64,000 nt of DNA from Streptomyces sp. ITFR-21 (GCF_031844685.1 NZ_CP134605.1:2017501-2081500), one strand, 5' to 3'; shown: positions 25,965 through 35,376, numbered from the stretch's first letter. Numbers and translations are program-made. The notes: generated by a model from the sequence alone, not told the origin.

Positions 25965-27443
25965 TCAGCAGGCCGCGCCGTCGGGTGGCAGCGCGCCCTC
26001 CAGCAGGTAGGCGTCCACCGCCTCGCGTACGCAGGCGCTGTGGGCGAAGTACGCGCCGTGGCCCTCGCCGCGGTAGGTGAGGACGTGGCTGCCGTTGCCG
26101 AGGGCCTTGGCCATGCCGCGGGCGCCGGGGTACGGCGTGGCGGGGTCGCCGGTCGTGCCGACCATCAGCATCTGGGGGGCGTGCGGCGCGGCCACGTGCC
26201 GGGTGGCGTCGCCGCCGCGGGGCCACCCCGTACAGGCCAGCAGCGTGGCCTCTATGCCGCGGCCGAAGACCGGGGAGGCGGCGGCGAAGCGGGCGTCGAG
26301 GGCGCGCAGCTGCGCCGCGGTGCGGCGTTCGGAGGTGTCGCGGCAGTCGATGGCGAGCTTGGCGGTCTCGGTGTTGTCCTGCGGCTCGCCCGCCCAGTCG
26401 CCGACGGCCTCCGCGCCGGACGCCTGCGGGTACGCCAGCCGCATCATCGAATCGCCGTCGCCGCCGCGGACCGCGCCGAGGGCCTGGCGGAGGTAGGGCC
26501 AGCTGTCCTTGGAGTACAGGGCGTTCTGCACGCCCCGGAGGTAGTCCGCGTGGTCCAGGTCGCCGATGTCGGTGGGGAGGGTGCCGCCGTCCAGCCGCCG
26601 GGCGTCCGCCGTGATGCCGGCCAGGACCTCGGCGGCGTCGCGGCCGGGCAGCGGGCAGTCGGCGGCGGCGCAGTCCGCGGCGAAGGCGGTGAGCGCCTTC
26701 TGGAAGGCGCGGGCCTGGCCGAGCGCGGTGGCGGCGGTGTCGAGCGCCGGGTCGGGGACGCCGTCGAGCACGATACGGCCCGCGCGGGCCGGGAACTGGT
26801 GCGCGTAGACCGCGCCGAGCCGGGCGCCGTAGGAGAAGCCGAGGTAGGCCAGGCGGTCGTCGCCGACCGCCTGGCGTATGACGTCCAGGTCGCGGGCCGC
26901 GTCGGGGGTGCCGAGCCAGGGCAGCAGCCAGCCGGAGAAGTGCGTGCACGCCTCGGCCAGCCGGGCGGGGGTGGTGACGCCGCTGAGGTCGCCGCAGTTC
27001 ACCGGCGCCGAGCGGGCGACACCGCGCGGGTCGAAGCCGATCAGGTCGTAGCGCCGGTTGAGGCCGGCCAGGTCCTCGGCGCGGGCGTCGAGTTCGGTGA
27101 CGCCGGAGACGCCGGGCCCGCCGAAGTTCACCGCGAGCGCCCCGAGCCGCAGCCCCGGCCCGGTGGCGGGCAGCCGGCTGACGGCGACGTCGAGGGTCAT
27201 GCCCTTGGGGTGCCGGTAGTCCAGCGGCACCTCCACGGTGCCGCACTCGGCCCTGGCGGGCGCCTCCGCCTCGGGGCAGGCGCCCCAGTCGACGCTCTGC
27301 CGGTAGAACCCGCGCAGCCCGGCCGCCGCGCCGGCGGCCCCGGTCACGGGGGTGAGCGCGGCGGCCCCGGTGACCGGGGTGACGCCGATCAGCCCTCCCA
27401 CCAGCGCGGCGGTCAGCCGCCGCAGCCCACGTGATACGGCCAT
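25965..27443 (-). CDS. Secreted S33-family tripeptidyl aminopeptidase-like hydrolase
   Basis: A 492-residue alpha/beta hydrolase with an N-terminal signal sequence. The mature domain resembles the streptomycete Tap/SlpD/SlpE peptidases. It has oxyanion segment VNFGGPGVSG, nucleophile elbow LGFSYGARLG, charge-relay Asp in VGTTGDPATPYPGA and His in RGEGHGAYFAHS. Six Cys may pair extracellularly (WGACPE, AECGT, NCGDL, CAAADCP). Such enzymes remove N-terminal tri- or dipeptides from secreted proteins or peptides. ATG 27443 is chosen because it begins the signal peptide; the frame runs on upstream. No operon partner. Confidence 0.88.
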   Translation of the reverse strand: MAVSRGLRRLTAALVGGLIGVTPVTGAAALTPVTGAAGAAAGLRGFYRQSVDWGACPEAEAPARAECGTVEVPLDYRHPKGMTLDVAVSRLPATGPGLRLGALAVNFGGPGVSGVTELDARAEDLAGLNRRYDLIGFDPRGVARSAPVNCGDLSGVTTPARLAEACTHFSGWLLPWLGTPDAARDLDVIRQAVGDDRLAYLGFSYGARLGAVYAHQFPARAGRIVLDGVPDPALDTAATALGQARAFQKALTAFAADCAAADCPLPGRDAAEVLAGITADARRLDGGTLPTDIGDLDHADYLRGVQNALYSKDSWPYLRQALGAVRGGDGDSMMRLAYPQASGAEAVGDWAGEPQDNTETAKLAIDCRDTSERRTAAQLRALDARFAAASPVFGRGIEATLLACTGWPRGGDATRHVAAPHAPQMLMVGTTGDPATPYPGARGMAKALGNGSHVLTYRGEGHGAYFAHSACVREAVDAYLLEGALPPDGAAC

Positions 27444-27772
27444 GCGCCCAACGTAAGCGGCCCGGACCCGGCCCGCACCTCGCGGGCCCCGCGGCGTCCC
27501 CGGCGTATACCCGCTGCGTACAGTTCCCTGGCAGCCCGCTTCGCGCGGGTTGGGCCACCACGACAGGGGGATCTCCCGCGTCATGCCCGCGGCTACACCT
27601 TCGTGACGGTCTCCCAGCTGCCGGCGCCCGGCGGGCCGCGGCGGGCGCGGTCTACAAGTGACGCGAGGGGACGGCGGGTACGGCCAGGCGGGGCGCCCTG
27701 TCACCGCGCCGGGTCCCGCGGCGGGGTAGCGTTCAGCCGCAGGCACGGTACGTACCTCTTGGAGGCTTCATC
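27444..27772. other. Divergent intergenic region without a supported gene
   Basis: The 329 bp between the S33 peptidase and OsmC genes hold divergent promoter space. A short hairpin (CCCGC-TTCGC-GCGGG) lies near 27535-27550. Nothing else is convincing. Confidence 0.5.
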
Positions 27773-28201
27773 ATGGCAACCACCCGCACCGCGACCACCC
27801 AGTGGAAGGGCCCGCTGATCGGCGGCGCCGGCACCGTCTCGCTGGACACGTCCGGCGTCGGCACGTACGAGGTCTCCTGGCCCTCGCGCGCCGAGGCCGC
27901 GAACGGGAAGACCAGCCCCGAGGAGCTGATCGCCGCGGCCCACTCGTCCTGCTACTCGATGGCGCTGTCCAACGGCCTGGCCGGTGCCGGCAACCCGCCG
28001 GAGACCATCCAGACGGTGGCGAACGTGACGTTCCAGCCCGGCGAGGGCATCACCGGCATCACCCTCTCGGTGAAGGCCCGGGTGCCCGGACTGGACGCCG
28101 AGGGCTTCGAGGCCGCGGCGCAGGACGCCAAGGCCAACTGCCCGGTCAGCAAGGCGCTCGCGGGCGTGAACATCACCCTTGAGGCCGAGCTGCTCAGCTG
28201 A
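27773..28201 (+). CDS. OsmC-family peroxiredoxin
   Basis: A 142-residue OsmC/Ohr-fold protein that reduces organic hydroperoxides using two Cys. The pair is visible in HSSCYSMALSNGL and DAKANCPVSKAL. It has the family start (ATTQWKGPLIGGAGTVSLDT) and the central GMSPEELIAAAHSSC-like helix (here KTSPEELIAAAHSS). TTGGAGG lies 7 nt before the ATG. The pattern fits the OsmC rather than Ohr subgroup. It is monocistronic, converging on the M6 protease pair. Confidence 0.93.
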   Translation: MATTRTATTQWKGPLIGGAGTVSLDTSGVGTYEVSWPSRAEAANGKTSPEELIAAAHSSCYSMALSNGLAGAGNPPETIQTVANVTFQPGEGITGITLSVKARVPGLDAEGFEAAAQDAKANCPVSKALAGVNITLEAELLS

Positions 28202-28221
28202 CGGCTCCGGCCGGCCGGTCC

Positions 28222-29466
28222 TCAGCGGCGGGTGACGCGGACCTCCCACTCACCCGCCGCGCTGTGCGCGAGCACCCGGAAGGACGCCCCCGAGTCGGCG
28301 TCCTTCCAGCTCTCCCCCACCCCGAAGGGCGCGTCGTTCAGCGAGTTGAAGGCGCCGCTGCTGAAGTCGCAGGCGGAGGTGAGCGGATGGGCGTCGGTGA
28401 CGGTCACCGGCCCCTGCCCGGAGTCCACGTCGGTGCGCACCCGGTACGCCAGCACCCCCTCCCGGCAGGCGTCCACGTCGTTGCCGGCCGCCGCCCGCAC
28501 CTCCAGCACGTACGCGCGGGCGGGCCCGTAGGGGATGATCACCGCCTTGCGCCCGCCGGGTACCTCGATCGGGCGGAGCGTGTACGTGGCCTGGCCGCTG
28601 CCGGTGTCGCAGGCGATCTGGCCGTCGGTGAGCCAGCCGAGCCGCCACTTGTGCCAGGCGAACACGTCCCCCTGCAGGCCCCAGTCCAGCGACATGGTGT
28701 CCCACTGCCCGGCCAGCACGTCCGTGCGGGCGAAGTCGTCGGCCGCGTAGAGGTCGGGCAGCCCGAAGGTGTGGCCGTTCTCGTGGCTGAGGACGCGTGA
28801 ACCCGACTGGTCGTGCCCGTAGATGAGCGACACCTTGTCCAGGTGGGCGCCCTCGTCGGTGGTGACGGCCGAGGCGCCGGTCCAGGTCACCGAGAGCACC
28901 GCCTCGTCGGCGGGCGGCCCGGCGTTGGGCGTGACCAGGACGTTGAGGATGTCGTAGCCGCGGAAGTCGATGCCGCGGTCCGCGGCCTTGAGCAGGTCGC
29001 GCATCATCGCGGTGTGCGCGTCCCAGCCGTAGCCACGGCCGATCCGGTACGCCGTGAACGGCCGCGGCATGCGTATCCAGCGCAGTACCGGGGTGGACTC
29101 GTAGTCCAGCCGGCCGAACGAGGCGCGGGCGTACCACTGCCTGACCGCGGGGAAGAACTCGCCGTAGCGCTCCCGGGCGCCGTAGGGGGCTCTGGCGTCG
29201 GGGAAGTCGATCATCACGGTGAGCGCCCGGACGGTCCCGGTGGAGGGCGCGAACTCCGCTCCCGGCCCGCGCGCCGCCTGGTCGGGGAAGCCCTCGGACA
29301 TCGCGACCCCGGGAACGGCCCGCAGCGCGCAGGGGCGGCCCGCGGGCGGCGGCGAGGCGTGCACGGCGGGGCCGTGCGGACCCGCCGAGACGGCGGAGCC
29401 GACGGCGAGCAGACCGACCGCGGTCAGGGCCAGCAGCCGCAGCCCGGTGCGCAGCACCGCCGCCAC
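28222..29466 (-). CDS. Secreted M6-family metalloprotease (copy 2)
   Basis: A 414-residue protein with an N-terminal signal segment (LRLLALTAVGLLAVGSAVSA). The M6 (immune inhibitor A-like) zinc site is LSHENGHTFGLPDLY, with His-Glu-x-x-His plus distal Asp. Conserved GQWDTMSLDWG and FAWHKWRLGWL follow, then C-terminal beta domains. Starting at GTG 29466, it begins 4 bp after the TAG of the upstream M6 gene, so both are co-transcribed. The two proteins share architecture throughout but differ strongly in sequence, pointing to an old tandem duplication. Substrate unknown. Confidence 0.88.
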   Translation of the reverse strand: MAAVLRTGLRLLALTAVGLLAVGSAVSAGPHGPAVHASPPPAGRPCALRAVPGVAMSEGFPDQAARGPGAEFAPSTGTVRALTVMIDFPDARAPYGARERYGEFFPAVRQWYARASFGRLDYESTPVLRWIRMPRPFTAYRIGRGYGWDAHTAMMRDLLKAADRGIDFRGYDILNVLVTPNAGPPADEAVLSVTWTGASAVTTDEGAHLDKVSLIYGHDQSGSRVLSHENGHTFGLPDLYAADDFARTDVLAGQWDTMSLDWGLQGDVFAWHKWRLGWLTDGQIACDTGSGQATYTLRPIEVPGGRKAVIIPYGPARAYVLEVRAAAGNDVDACREGVLAYRVRTDVDSGQGPVTVTDAHPLTSACDFSSGAFNSLNDAPFGVGESWKDADSGASFRVLAHSAAGEWEVRVTRR

Positions 29467-29470
29467 GGGC

Positions 29471-30826
29471 CTAGACCCCGCTTCCGGAGCGGCTGCCCGG
29501 CAGGCCTTCGGTGACGCGGACCGTCCAGGTGCCGGCGGCGGCGCGGGCCGTGACCGTGACCCGGGTCGAGCCGTCGGGCAGTGCGTAGGACTCCCCCACC
29601 CCGAGCGGCGCGTCGGCCAGCGGCGGGTACACCGAGGTGGCGGGGCACGCCGAGCTGCCGGGGTGGCCGTCGACCACGTCGATCGGGCCGTCGCCCGACT
29701 CCCGGTCGGAGCGCACCCGGTAGAGCAGCACGCCCGCGCGGCAGGCGTAGCGGTCGTTGCCGGTGCGGTCGCGGGCCTCGACGGCGAGCGCGGTGTCGGC
29801 GCCGGTCCGGACGACCAGCAGCTTGGTGCCGCCGCCGGTCTCGTCGGGGCTCAGGTCGTAGTACGCGGTGCCGGTGCGCGACACGCAGCCGACCTGGTCG
29901 CGGCCGAGCCAGCCGAGCTTCCACTTGTGCCAGGCGAACGGGTCGGGCGCCAGCCCGAACTGGCTGCCCATCAGGTCCCAGTCGCCGACGTGGGTGTCCC
30001 AGTCGGCGTTGCTGCCGGCGGGCGGCCGGAAGTACAGGTCGGGCAGGTCGAAGACATGACCGGTCTCGTGGGCCAGCACGTTGTGGTCCGGCGGGTGGTG
30101 CTCGAAGACGGTGACGAGCCGGCGCAGCGGGGTGCCGTCCACGGTGAGGGGCGTGGCGAGGTTGACGACCTTGGTGGCGTCGGAGTCCACGCCGGGCGCG
30201 TCCGGGTCGGCGATTAGGTACACCACGTCGTAGCCGTGGAAGTCGGTGACCGGGTCGGCGGCGGCGATCGCGTCCCGCAGGTAGGCGGTGCGCTCGGTGG
30301 CGTCCCAGTCGCGGCTGATCAGGTAGTCCGTCGACGGGTGCGGCATCCGCAGCCAGCGGGTCTGCGGGTGGACGTGCAGCCGGAACCTCCCGAACGAGGC
30401 CCGGTCGAAGAACCGGGCGGTGCCCGGGAAGTGGTCGGCGGCGACCTCGGCCGGGGTCAGCCGCGGCTCGCCGTCGGGGAACGACAGGAAGACCATCAGC
30501 GCCCTGACGTCCCCGGCGGGGTGCGCGTAGTCGCTCTCCCAGCCGTCCACCCCTTCCGAGTGGTGCGCGGCGGTCCGCGGCAGCAGGCACAGGCTCCCGG
30601 CCGCGTGGGCGGCCGGGCCGGTCATCAGCGTCCAGGCGACCAGGCCGGCGAAGCCGGCCACCGCCGCGGCGGCCGACCGCAGCGCCCGCCGGTGCCGCGG
30701 CGCCGCCCGGCCGGCGGCGGCGCGGCGCGTGACGGGAGGGGCCGCGGGCGGGGCGGCGGGCCGGCCCGGGGCGCCGCGGTGCCGCTCTCCTGACGGATCG
30801 CCTGCTGCGCTGCCTGACCGCCGCAC
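29471..30826 (-). CDS. Secreted M6-family metalloprotease (copy 1)
   Basis: A 451-residue protein, first of a tandem pair. The long basic N-terminus (about 50 residues, Arg/Pro/Ala-rich) precedes a hydrophobic signal segment (AVAGFAGLVAWTLMTGPAAHA). The zinc site is LAHETGHVFDLPDLY, and FAWHKWKLGWLGRDQVGC aligns with the partner protein. Start GTG 30826 has a good GGAGG site 8 nt upstream. The unusually long n-region makes a later start possible. It probably acts as an extracellular protease together with the downstream copy. Confidence 0.87.
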   Translation of the reverse strand: MRRSGSAAGDPSGERHRGAPGRPAAPPAAPPVTRRAAAGRAAPRHRRALRSAAAAVAGFAGLVAWTLMTGPAAHAAGSLCLLPRTAAHHSEGVDGWESDYAHPAGDVRALMVFLSFPDGEPRLTPAEVAADHFPGTARFFDRASFGRFRLHVHPQTRWLRMPHPSTDYLISRDWDATERTAYLRDAIAAADPVTDFHGYDVVYLIADPDAPGVDSDATKVVNLATPLTVDGTPLRRLVTVFEHHPPDHNVLAHETGHVFDLPDLYFRPPAGSNADWDTHVGDWDLMGSQFGLAPDPFAWHKWKLGWLGRDQVGCVSRTGTAYYDLSPDETGGGTKLLVVRTGADTALAVEARDRTGNDRYACRAGVLLYRVRSDRESGDGPIDVVDGHPGSSACPATSVYPPLADAPLGVGESYALPDGSTRVTVTARAAAGTWTVRVTEGLPGSRSGSGV

Positions 30827-31180
30827 TGTGACCTCCGGAGGACGAGCGCCCCCTTTCGGAGCACCTCCATCACCTTGCTATGGAATAGGGAGGTTTGCGG
30901 TGTTCGGCTGGTCCGTGCGGGTGGCACCCGGCGGGTCCGGCCGGCGGGGCTCCCGGCGGCCCGGCGCACACTCCCGCACCACCCCGGCGCCGGAGTCACA
31001 CCACCCCGCCCGGCTACCCTCCGTAACGGTGTACGGATGGCGATCAGGTGATCGAGCCGGAGACACCCGGACGGACAGTCCACCGGTACGCGTGCCGAGA
31101 ATCATCATGCCGACGCTGGAACACCGACTCCGCCAGCCCATATGATCGCCAGGGAGACGAGCGCGAACAGGGAGCAGGCC
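30827..31180. other. Divergent intergenic region before the GGDEF-EAL gene
   Basis: About 350 bp separate the first M6 gene and the divergent c-di-GMP gene. It is less GC-rich than its surroundings near 30875-30900 and 31040-31150, as expected for promoters. A small palindrome, GATCAGGTGATC, lies near 31032. In-frame codons from 31142 could extend the GGDEF-EAL protein. No separate gene is supported. Confidence 0.5.
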
Positions 31181-33310
31181 ATGGGCGGACCTTCGGGCGG
31201 CCCCGGCGTCGAACCCGAAAGCACCGAAAGCACGGCACACGTCATCACGCAGAGTAATGCCTTGCCCTCGACTGCCCGGGTCGACGAACCGCGGGAGAGC
31301 ACTGTGCGCGCGGCGGCGTCCGGGAACGCCGAGCGGTGCGGCGCCGTGCCGCACGACGCGGACGCCGGGGGCGGCGGCACGCCGCGGGCCGGGACCGGCG
31401 GTGCGCCGGACGCCGGGCCCCGGGCGGCGGGCGGCCCGGAGACCGACCCGCGGGAAGCCGGCGCCCGCGAACCGGGCGCCGCCGATACCGGCGTCCTAGA
31501 AGCCGGCGCCTCCGCGACCGGCCCGCGCCCCGCAGGCCCCCGCCCCGCCGGACCGCGCGAGCCGGCCGACCGGCGGACCGCCCCGCGCGACGGCACCGAC
31601 CGGGAGCCCGGTCCCGGCGAGGCCGAACCGCGCGACTACCGCGCCGCCTTCGCCGTCGCCCCGTCCGCCATGGCCCTGCTCGGCCCGGACGGCACCGTCC
31701 TCGCCGCCAACGCCGCGCTCGCCACGCTGCTGCGTACTTCACCCGAACGGATGACATCGGTCGGGGCCGGACCGCTGCTCGGCCTGACCGGCGACTCGCA
31801 CACCGGGGCCGCCTTCCACGACGTGCTGACCGGCCGCCGCGACCGGCTGCGCTGCACCCGGCGGATCGCCCGCCCGGACGGCAGCAGCCTGCGCGCCGAG
31901 ATCACGCTGGCGCACACCGGCTCCCGGCCGCTGCTGCTGACCGTCGAGGACGTCGGCGAACGCGACACGCTGCGCGAGCAGTTGCGGCACCTGCGGATGC
32001 ACGACCCGGTGACCCGGCTGCCGAACCGGGCGCTGTTCTTCGAACGGCTGGCCGCCGCCTGCGAGGACGCCCCCCGCCGGCGGCACCGCGGCGCCGCCGG
32101 CGCCACCGGCCGGATCGGCCTGTGCTACCTGGACCTGGACGGCTTCAAGGCGGTCAACGACACGCTCGGGCACCACGTCGGCGACGAACTCCTCACCGCG
32201 GTGGCCGCCCGGCTGCTGGTCTGCGCCAGGCCCGGCGGGCATCTGGTCGCGCGGCTCGGCGGCGACGAGTTCGCCCTGCTGCTGCGGGACTCCACCGGGA
32301 CCGGGCAGGCCACCGCACTCGCCGCGGCGGTGCTCGCCGCGCTCCAGCACCCGTTCGACATCGCGGGGCACCGGCTCGCGGTGTCGGCCAGTATCGGGGT
32401 GGTGGAGCGCGAGGCGGCCGGCGCCTCCGCGACCGGGCTGATGCAGGCCGCCGACACCACGCTGTACTGGGCCAAGACCGACGGCAAGGCGCGCTGGACG
32501 CTCTTCGACCCCGAGCGCAACGAGCACCGGATGACCCGGCAGGCGCTGTCGCGTACCCTCCGGCAGGCCGTCGTCCGCGGTGAGTTCGTCCTGGAGTACC
32601 AGCCGCTGGTGGCGCTCGACACCGGCGAGCTGCGGGGCGTGGAGGCCCTGGTGCGCTGGGAGCACCCGCACTTCGGCCGGCTGGCGCCCAACCGCTTCAT
32701 CGGGCTGGCCGAGGAGGACGGCTCGATCGTGCAGCTGGGCCGCTGGGTGCTCGCCGAGTCGTGCCGGCAGGCCCGGAGCTGGCAGCAGGCGTACCCGGCG
32801 ACGCCGCTGGTGGTCAGCGTGAACGTGGCCGTCCGGCAGATGTGGGACTCCGACCTGGTGGCCGACGTCGGCGCGATCCTGCGGGAGACCGGGCTGCCGG
32901 CCCGGCTGCTCCAGCTGGAGCTGACCGAGTCCGCGGTGATGGGCTCGGCCGGCCGGCCGCTCCAGGCGCTGCACGCGCTGCACGAGATGGGGGTGCGGAT
33001 CGCCATCGACGACTTCGGCACCGGCTACTCCAACCTCGCCTACATGAGCCGGCTGCCGGTCTCCGCGCTCAAGCTGGACGGCTCCTTCGTACAGGGCTTC
33101 CGCTCCGCGGAGCACCCCAACCCCGCCGACGAGACGATCGTGGAGGCCCTGGTGGACCTGGCCCACCGGCTCGGCCTGACGGTCACCGCGGAGTGCGTGG
33201 AGAACGCCGAGCAGGCCGAGCGGCTGCGCCGGATCGGCTGCGACACCGGCCAGGGCTGGCACTACTCCCGGCCGGTGCCGGCCGCGGCGATCTCCGAGCT
33301 GCTGCGCTGA
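31181..33310 (+). CDS. PAS-GGDEF-EAL c-di-GMP enzyme (RmdA-like)
   Basis: A 709-residue cytoplasmic protein. After a 140-residue low-complexity N-terminus comes a PAS domain (YRAAFAVAPSAMALLGPDG) and a GGDEF domain with intact RLGGDEF at 360-364. The EAL domain keeps EAL at 488-490, ELTES, IDDFGTGYSNL and the catalytic Glu in AECVEN. Both cyclase and phosphodiesterase sites look functional, as in streptomycete RmdA, which tunes c-di-GMP during development. No membrane segment is seen. ATG 31181 with GGGAGCAGG is preferred over ATG 31142, which lacks a ribosome site. Confidence 0.9.
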   Translation: MGGPSGGPGVEPESTESTAHVITQSNALPSTARVDEPRESTVRAAASGNAERCGAVPHDADAGGGGTPRAGTGGAPDAGPRAAGGPETDPREAGAREPGAADTGVLEAGASATGPRPAGPRPAGPREPADRRTAPRDGTDREPGPGEAEPRDYRAAFAVAPSAMALLGPDGTVLAANAALATLLRTSPERMTSVGAGPLLGLTGDSHTGAAFHDVLTGRRDRLRCTRRIARPDGSSLRAEITLAHTGSRPLLLTVEDVGERDTLREQLRHLRMHDPVTRLPNRALFFERLAAACEDAPRRRHRGAAGATGRIGLCYLDLDGFKAVNDTLGHHVGDELLTAVAARLLVCARPGGHLVARLGGDEFALLLRDSTGTGQATALAAAVLAALQHPFDIAGHRLAVSASIGVVEREAAGASATGLMQAADTTLYWAKTDGKARWTLFDPERNEHRMTRQALSRTLRQAVVRGEFVLEYQPLVALDTGELRGVEALVRWEHPHFGRLAPNRFIGLAEEDGSIVQLGRWVLAESCRQARSWQQAYPATPLVVSVNVAVRQMWDSDLVADVGAILRETGLPARLLQLELTESAVMGSAGRPLQALHALHEMGVRIAIDDFGTGYSNLAYMSRLPVSALKLDGSFVQGFRSAEHPNPADETIVEALVDLAHRLGLTVTAECVENAEQAERLRRIGCDTGQGWHYSRPVPAAAISELLR

Positions 33311-33311
33311 A

Positions 33312-33348
33312 GGGCCCGCGTCCTCGGGGGGAGTGAGGACGCGGGCCC
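33312..33348. terminator. Hairpin terminator between convergent genes
   Basis: A perfect 14-bp inverted repeat (33312-33325 with 33335-33348) with a 9-nt loop lies directly after the GGDEF-EAL stop and 75 bp before the end of the convergent chitinase gene. Confidence 0.8.
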
Positions 33349-33423
33349 GGTACAGGGCGCTCAGCGGCGCTCGGCTGGCGGGACGGACGGGTTACGTGTC
33401 CGGTGCGGCAGCGGCGTCAGCCC

Positions 33424-35193
33424 TCAGCAGGGGCCGTTGTCCTGCCAGACGCCCCACTGCCCGGTGGTGCCGGGGACCTCGTTGGTGGTCCACCACTTCG
33501 CCAGCCACTTGTGGCCGGCGTAGGAGACCTGGTCGCCGCCGACGTAGATCGCGGTGGCGCTCCAGGCGGGCAGGCTGCCGCAGGCGGCCGGCGGGGTGGT
33601 CGGCGGCGTGGTGGGCGGCGTGGTCGGCGGCGTCGTGGGCGGCGTGGTCGGCGGCGTGGTCGGCGGCGTCGTGGGCGGCGTGGTCGGCGGCGTCGTGGTG
33701 GTGGAGCAGCCGGTTGCCGAGCCGTTGGTGGCGGTGACGATCTTGTTGAAGAGCGTCGCCGACGCGTCCAGGTCGAGCAGCGAGTACATCATCGAGCCGC
33801 CGAGGCCGTGGCAGTGCGCGTAGTCCGCCTTGGCCTGGATGGACTGGGCGCCGAGCCCGGTCCAGAACTCGGTGCCGTTGTAGAAGTAGTTCGTCTGGCT
33901 CGCCGTGTCGTAGAAGGTGTCCGCGGCGTTGTCGACGAACCCGGTGAGCTCCTTGTAGTACGCGGTGCCCGCGGTGGCGCTGAGGCTGCGTGCCGCGGCC
34001 GGGCCGGTGGCCGAGGAGTACAGGCCGTGATTGCTGCCCGCCGGCACCCCGGTCCAGCCGCGGTAGTAGAGCGGGTAGCCCATGGTGATCTTGTCGGCCG
34101 GGAAGCCGCCGGCGATACCGTAGGCGGCGTCACCGGTGGTCCACGCCGTGATCGCCGCGTCGGTGCTGTACTTCTCGGTGCCGGGCGCGATCGGCGACGA
34201 CGGGTCGCTCGGCGACTGGTACAGCGGGTCCTGGAAGTTGGTGGGCCCGGTGGTCTCGAAGGCGCCGTGCATGTCGTACGTCATGATGTTCGCGTAGTCG
34301 AGGTAGGCGCTGATCTTGTTGGTCTCGACGTTGGCGATCTTGTCCTGGCCGGCCGGCAGGGCCGCGGTGAGCAGCATGTGCTTGCCGCCGTTGGCCGCGC
34401 CGTAGGCGTCCAGCTCGGTGCGGAACTCGGCCAGCAGCGCGGTGAAGTTCGCCTTGTCCGCGGTGCTGTAGTGGTTGCCGGTGTGGCCGTTGGGCGAGCC
34501 GGGGTACTCCCAGTCGATGTCGAAGCCGTCGAAGATGCCGGCCGCGGTGCCCGCACCGCCGTAGCCGCCCTGCACCGGCAGGTTGCCCTTGATGAACATG
34601 TCGATGCAGGAGCTGACCAGCTTCTTCCGGCTGGCGTCGGTCTTGGCCGCGTCGGAGAAGTACTTGGAGTACGTCCAGCCGCCGATCGAGGCGACGATCT
34701 TCAGCTGCGGGTGCTTGGCCTTCAGCTTCTTCAGCTGGTTGAAGTTGCCGACGATGGGCTGGTCCCAGACGTCGCCCACACCGTCGACGCTGTCGGCGGC
34801 GCCGAACGACTTCTGGTAGTCGGCGAAGGCGTCGCCCGCGCCGTCACCGGCGTTGGGGTTGCTCTCGTTGCTGGCGTCGGACGCCTTGGTGGCCTCGAAA
34901 CAGGTCAGGTTGGTCGGATCGATGTTCTCGAACGAGTAGTTGAGGATGTCCAGCTTGCCCGCGACGCCCGAGGTGTCGAGCTGCTTCGGGTAGTACGCGT
35001 TGCCGTACACGCTCCACTGGTCGTAGTACGCGATCTTGACGCCGCCGCTGCTCGCCGCGGCGGCGGCGGGCTTGGCCGCGGCCGGCGCGGGGGCTGCCTG
35101 GGCGGAGCCCACACCGGTGACGAGCGCGGTGAGCGCTCCGACGGCGAGGGCGGCGCTGGTGGCGGCGGCGACCAGCGCTCTCTTCCTGGACTG
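33424..35193 (-). CDS. Secreted GH18 chitinase with C-terminal chitin-binding domain
   Basis: A 589-residue exochitinase-type protein. The signal peptide runs through GVGSAQA-AP. The GH18 domain contains VASIGGW, the catalytic DGFDIDWEYPG (acid Glu), and MTYDMHGAFE. A (Thr-Thr-Pro-Pro)n linker leads to a CBM5/12 domain (AWSATAIYVGGDQVSYAGHK ... TTGQWGVWQDNGPC). It hydrolyses chitin outside the cell, feeding N-acetylglucosamine uptake. GTG 35193 has a GGAGG site; the frame extends upstream without support. Two DasR-type palindromes lie 78-105 bp upstream, predicting induction by amino sugars. Confidence 0.95.
   Translation of the reverse strand, partial: QSRKRALVAAATSAALAVGALTALVTGVGSAQAAPAPAAAKPAAAAASSGGVKIAYYDQWSVYGNAYYPKQLDTSGVAGKLDILNYSFENIDPTNLTCFEATKASDASNESNPNAGDGAGDAFADYQKSFGAADSVDGVGDVWDQPIVGNFNQLKKLKAKHPQLKIVASIGGWTYSKYFSDAAKTDASRKKLVSSCIDMFIKGNLPVQGGYGGAGTAAGIFDGFDIDWEYPGSPNGHTGNHYSTADKANFTALLAEFRTELDAYGAANGGKHMLLTAALPAGQDKIANVETNKISAYLDYANIMTYDMHGAFETTGPTNFQDPLYQSPSDPSSPIAPGTEKYSTDAAITAWTTGDAAYGIAGGFPADKITMGYPLYYRGWTGVPAGSNHGLYSSATGPAAARSLSATAGTAYYKELTGFVDNAADTFYDTASQTNYFYNGTEFWTGLGAQSIQAKADYAHCHGLGGSMMYSLLDLDASATLFNKIVTATNGSATGCSTTTTPPTTPPTTPPTTPPTTPPTTPPTTPPTTPPTTPPAACGSLPAWSATAIYVGGDQVSYAGHKWLAKWWTTNEVPGTTGQWGVWQDNGPC
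33589..33699. repeat. 12-bp repeat encoding the Thr-Thr-Pro-Pro linker
   Basis: About nine in-frame copies of a 12-bp unit encode the flexible linker between the GH18 and chitin-binding domains. Minor GTC/GTG variation shows it is not fully homogenised. Confidence 0.9.
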
Positions 35194-35270
35194 CACGAGT
35201 ACCTCCGGGGGGAGAGGGAGGAACAACAGGGGGCTGTTGAATGGATAACCCCTCGTCAAGTGCGCGTCAA

Positions 35271-35298
35271 TGGTCTGAACCAGACTTGGACTAGACCA
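35271..35298. promoter_or_regulatory. Two candidate DasR-responsive (dre-like) sites
   Basis: Two 12-bp near-palindromes, TGGTCTGAACCA (35271-35282) and TGGACTAGACCA (35287-35298), each differ from the published dre core TGGTCTAGACCA by one or two bases. They lie 16 bp apart upstream of the chitinase. Known streptomycete chitinase promoters carry similar repeated sites. Confidence 0.65.
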
Positions 35299-35342
35299 AT
35301 CCGGAGCCGCAGGACCGGCCGCGGATCGTTCACGACCTGAGC

Positions 35343-35376
35343 AAAGCCGCTCGTCAACCGGGTGACGAGCGGCTTT
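35343..35376. terminator. Hairpin downstream of the LLM oxidoreductase gene
   Basis: A perfect 14-bp stem (35343-35356 with 35363-35376) with a 6-nt loop lies 69 bp beyond the stop of the minus-strand LLM gene and separates it from the chitinase promoter. Confidence 0.8.

Noticed and set aside
33589..33699. Possible CRISPR or regulatory repeat array
   Set aside because: It is the in-frame coding repeat for the chitinase Thr-Pro linker.
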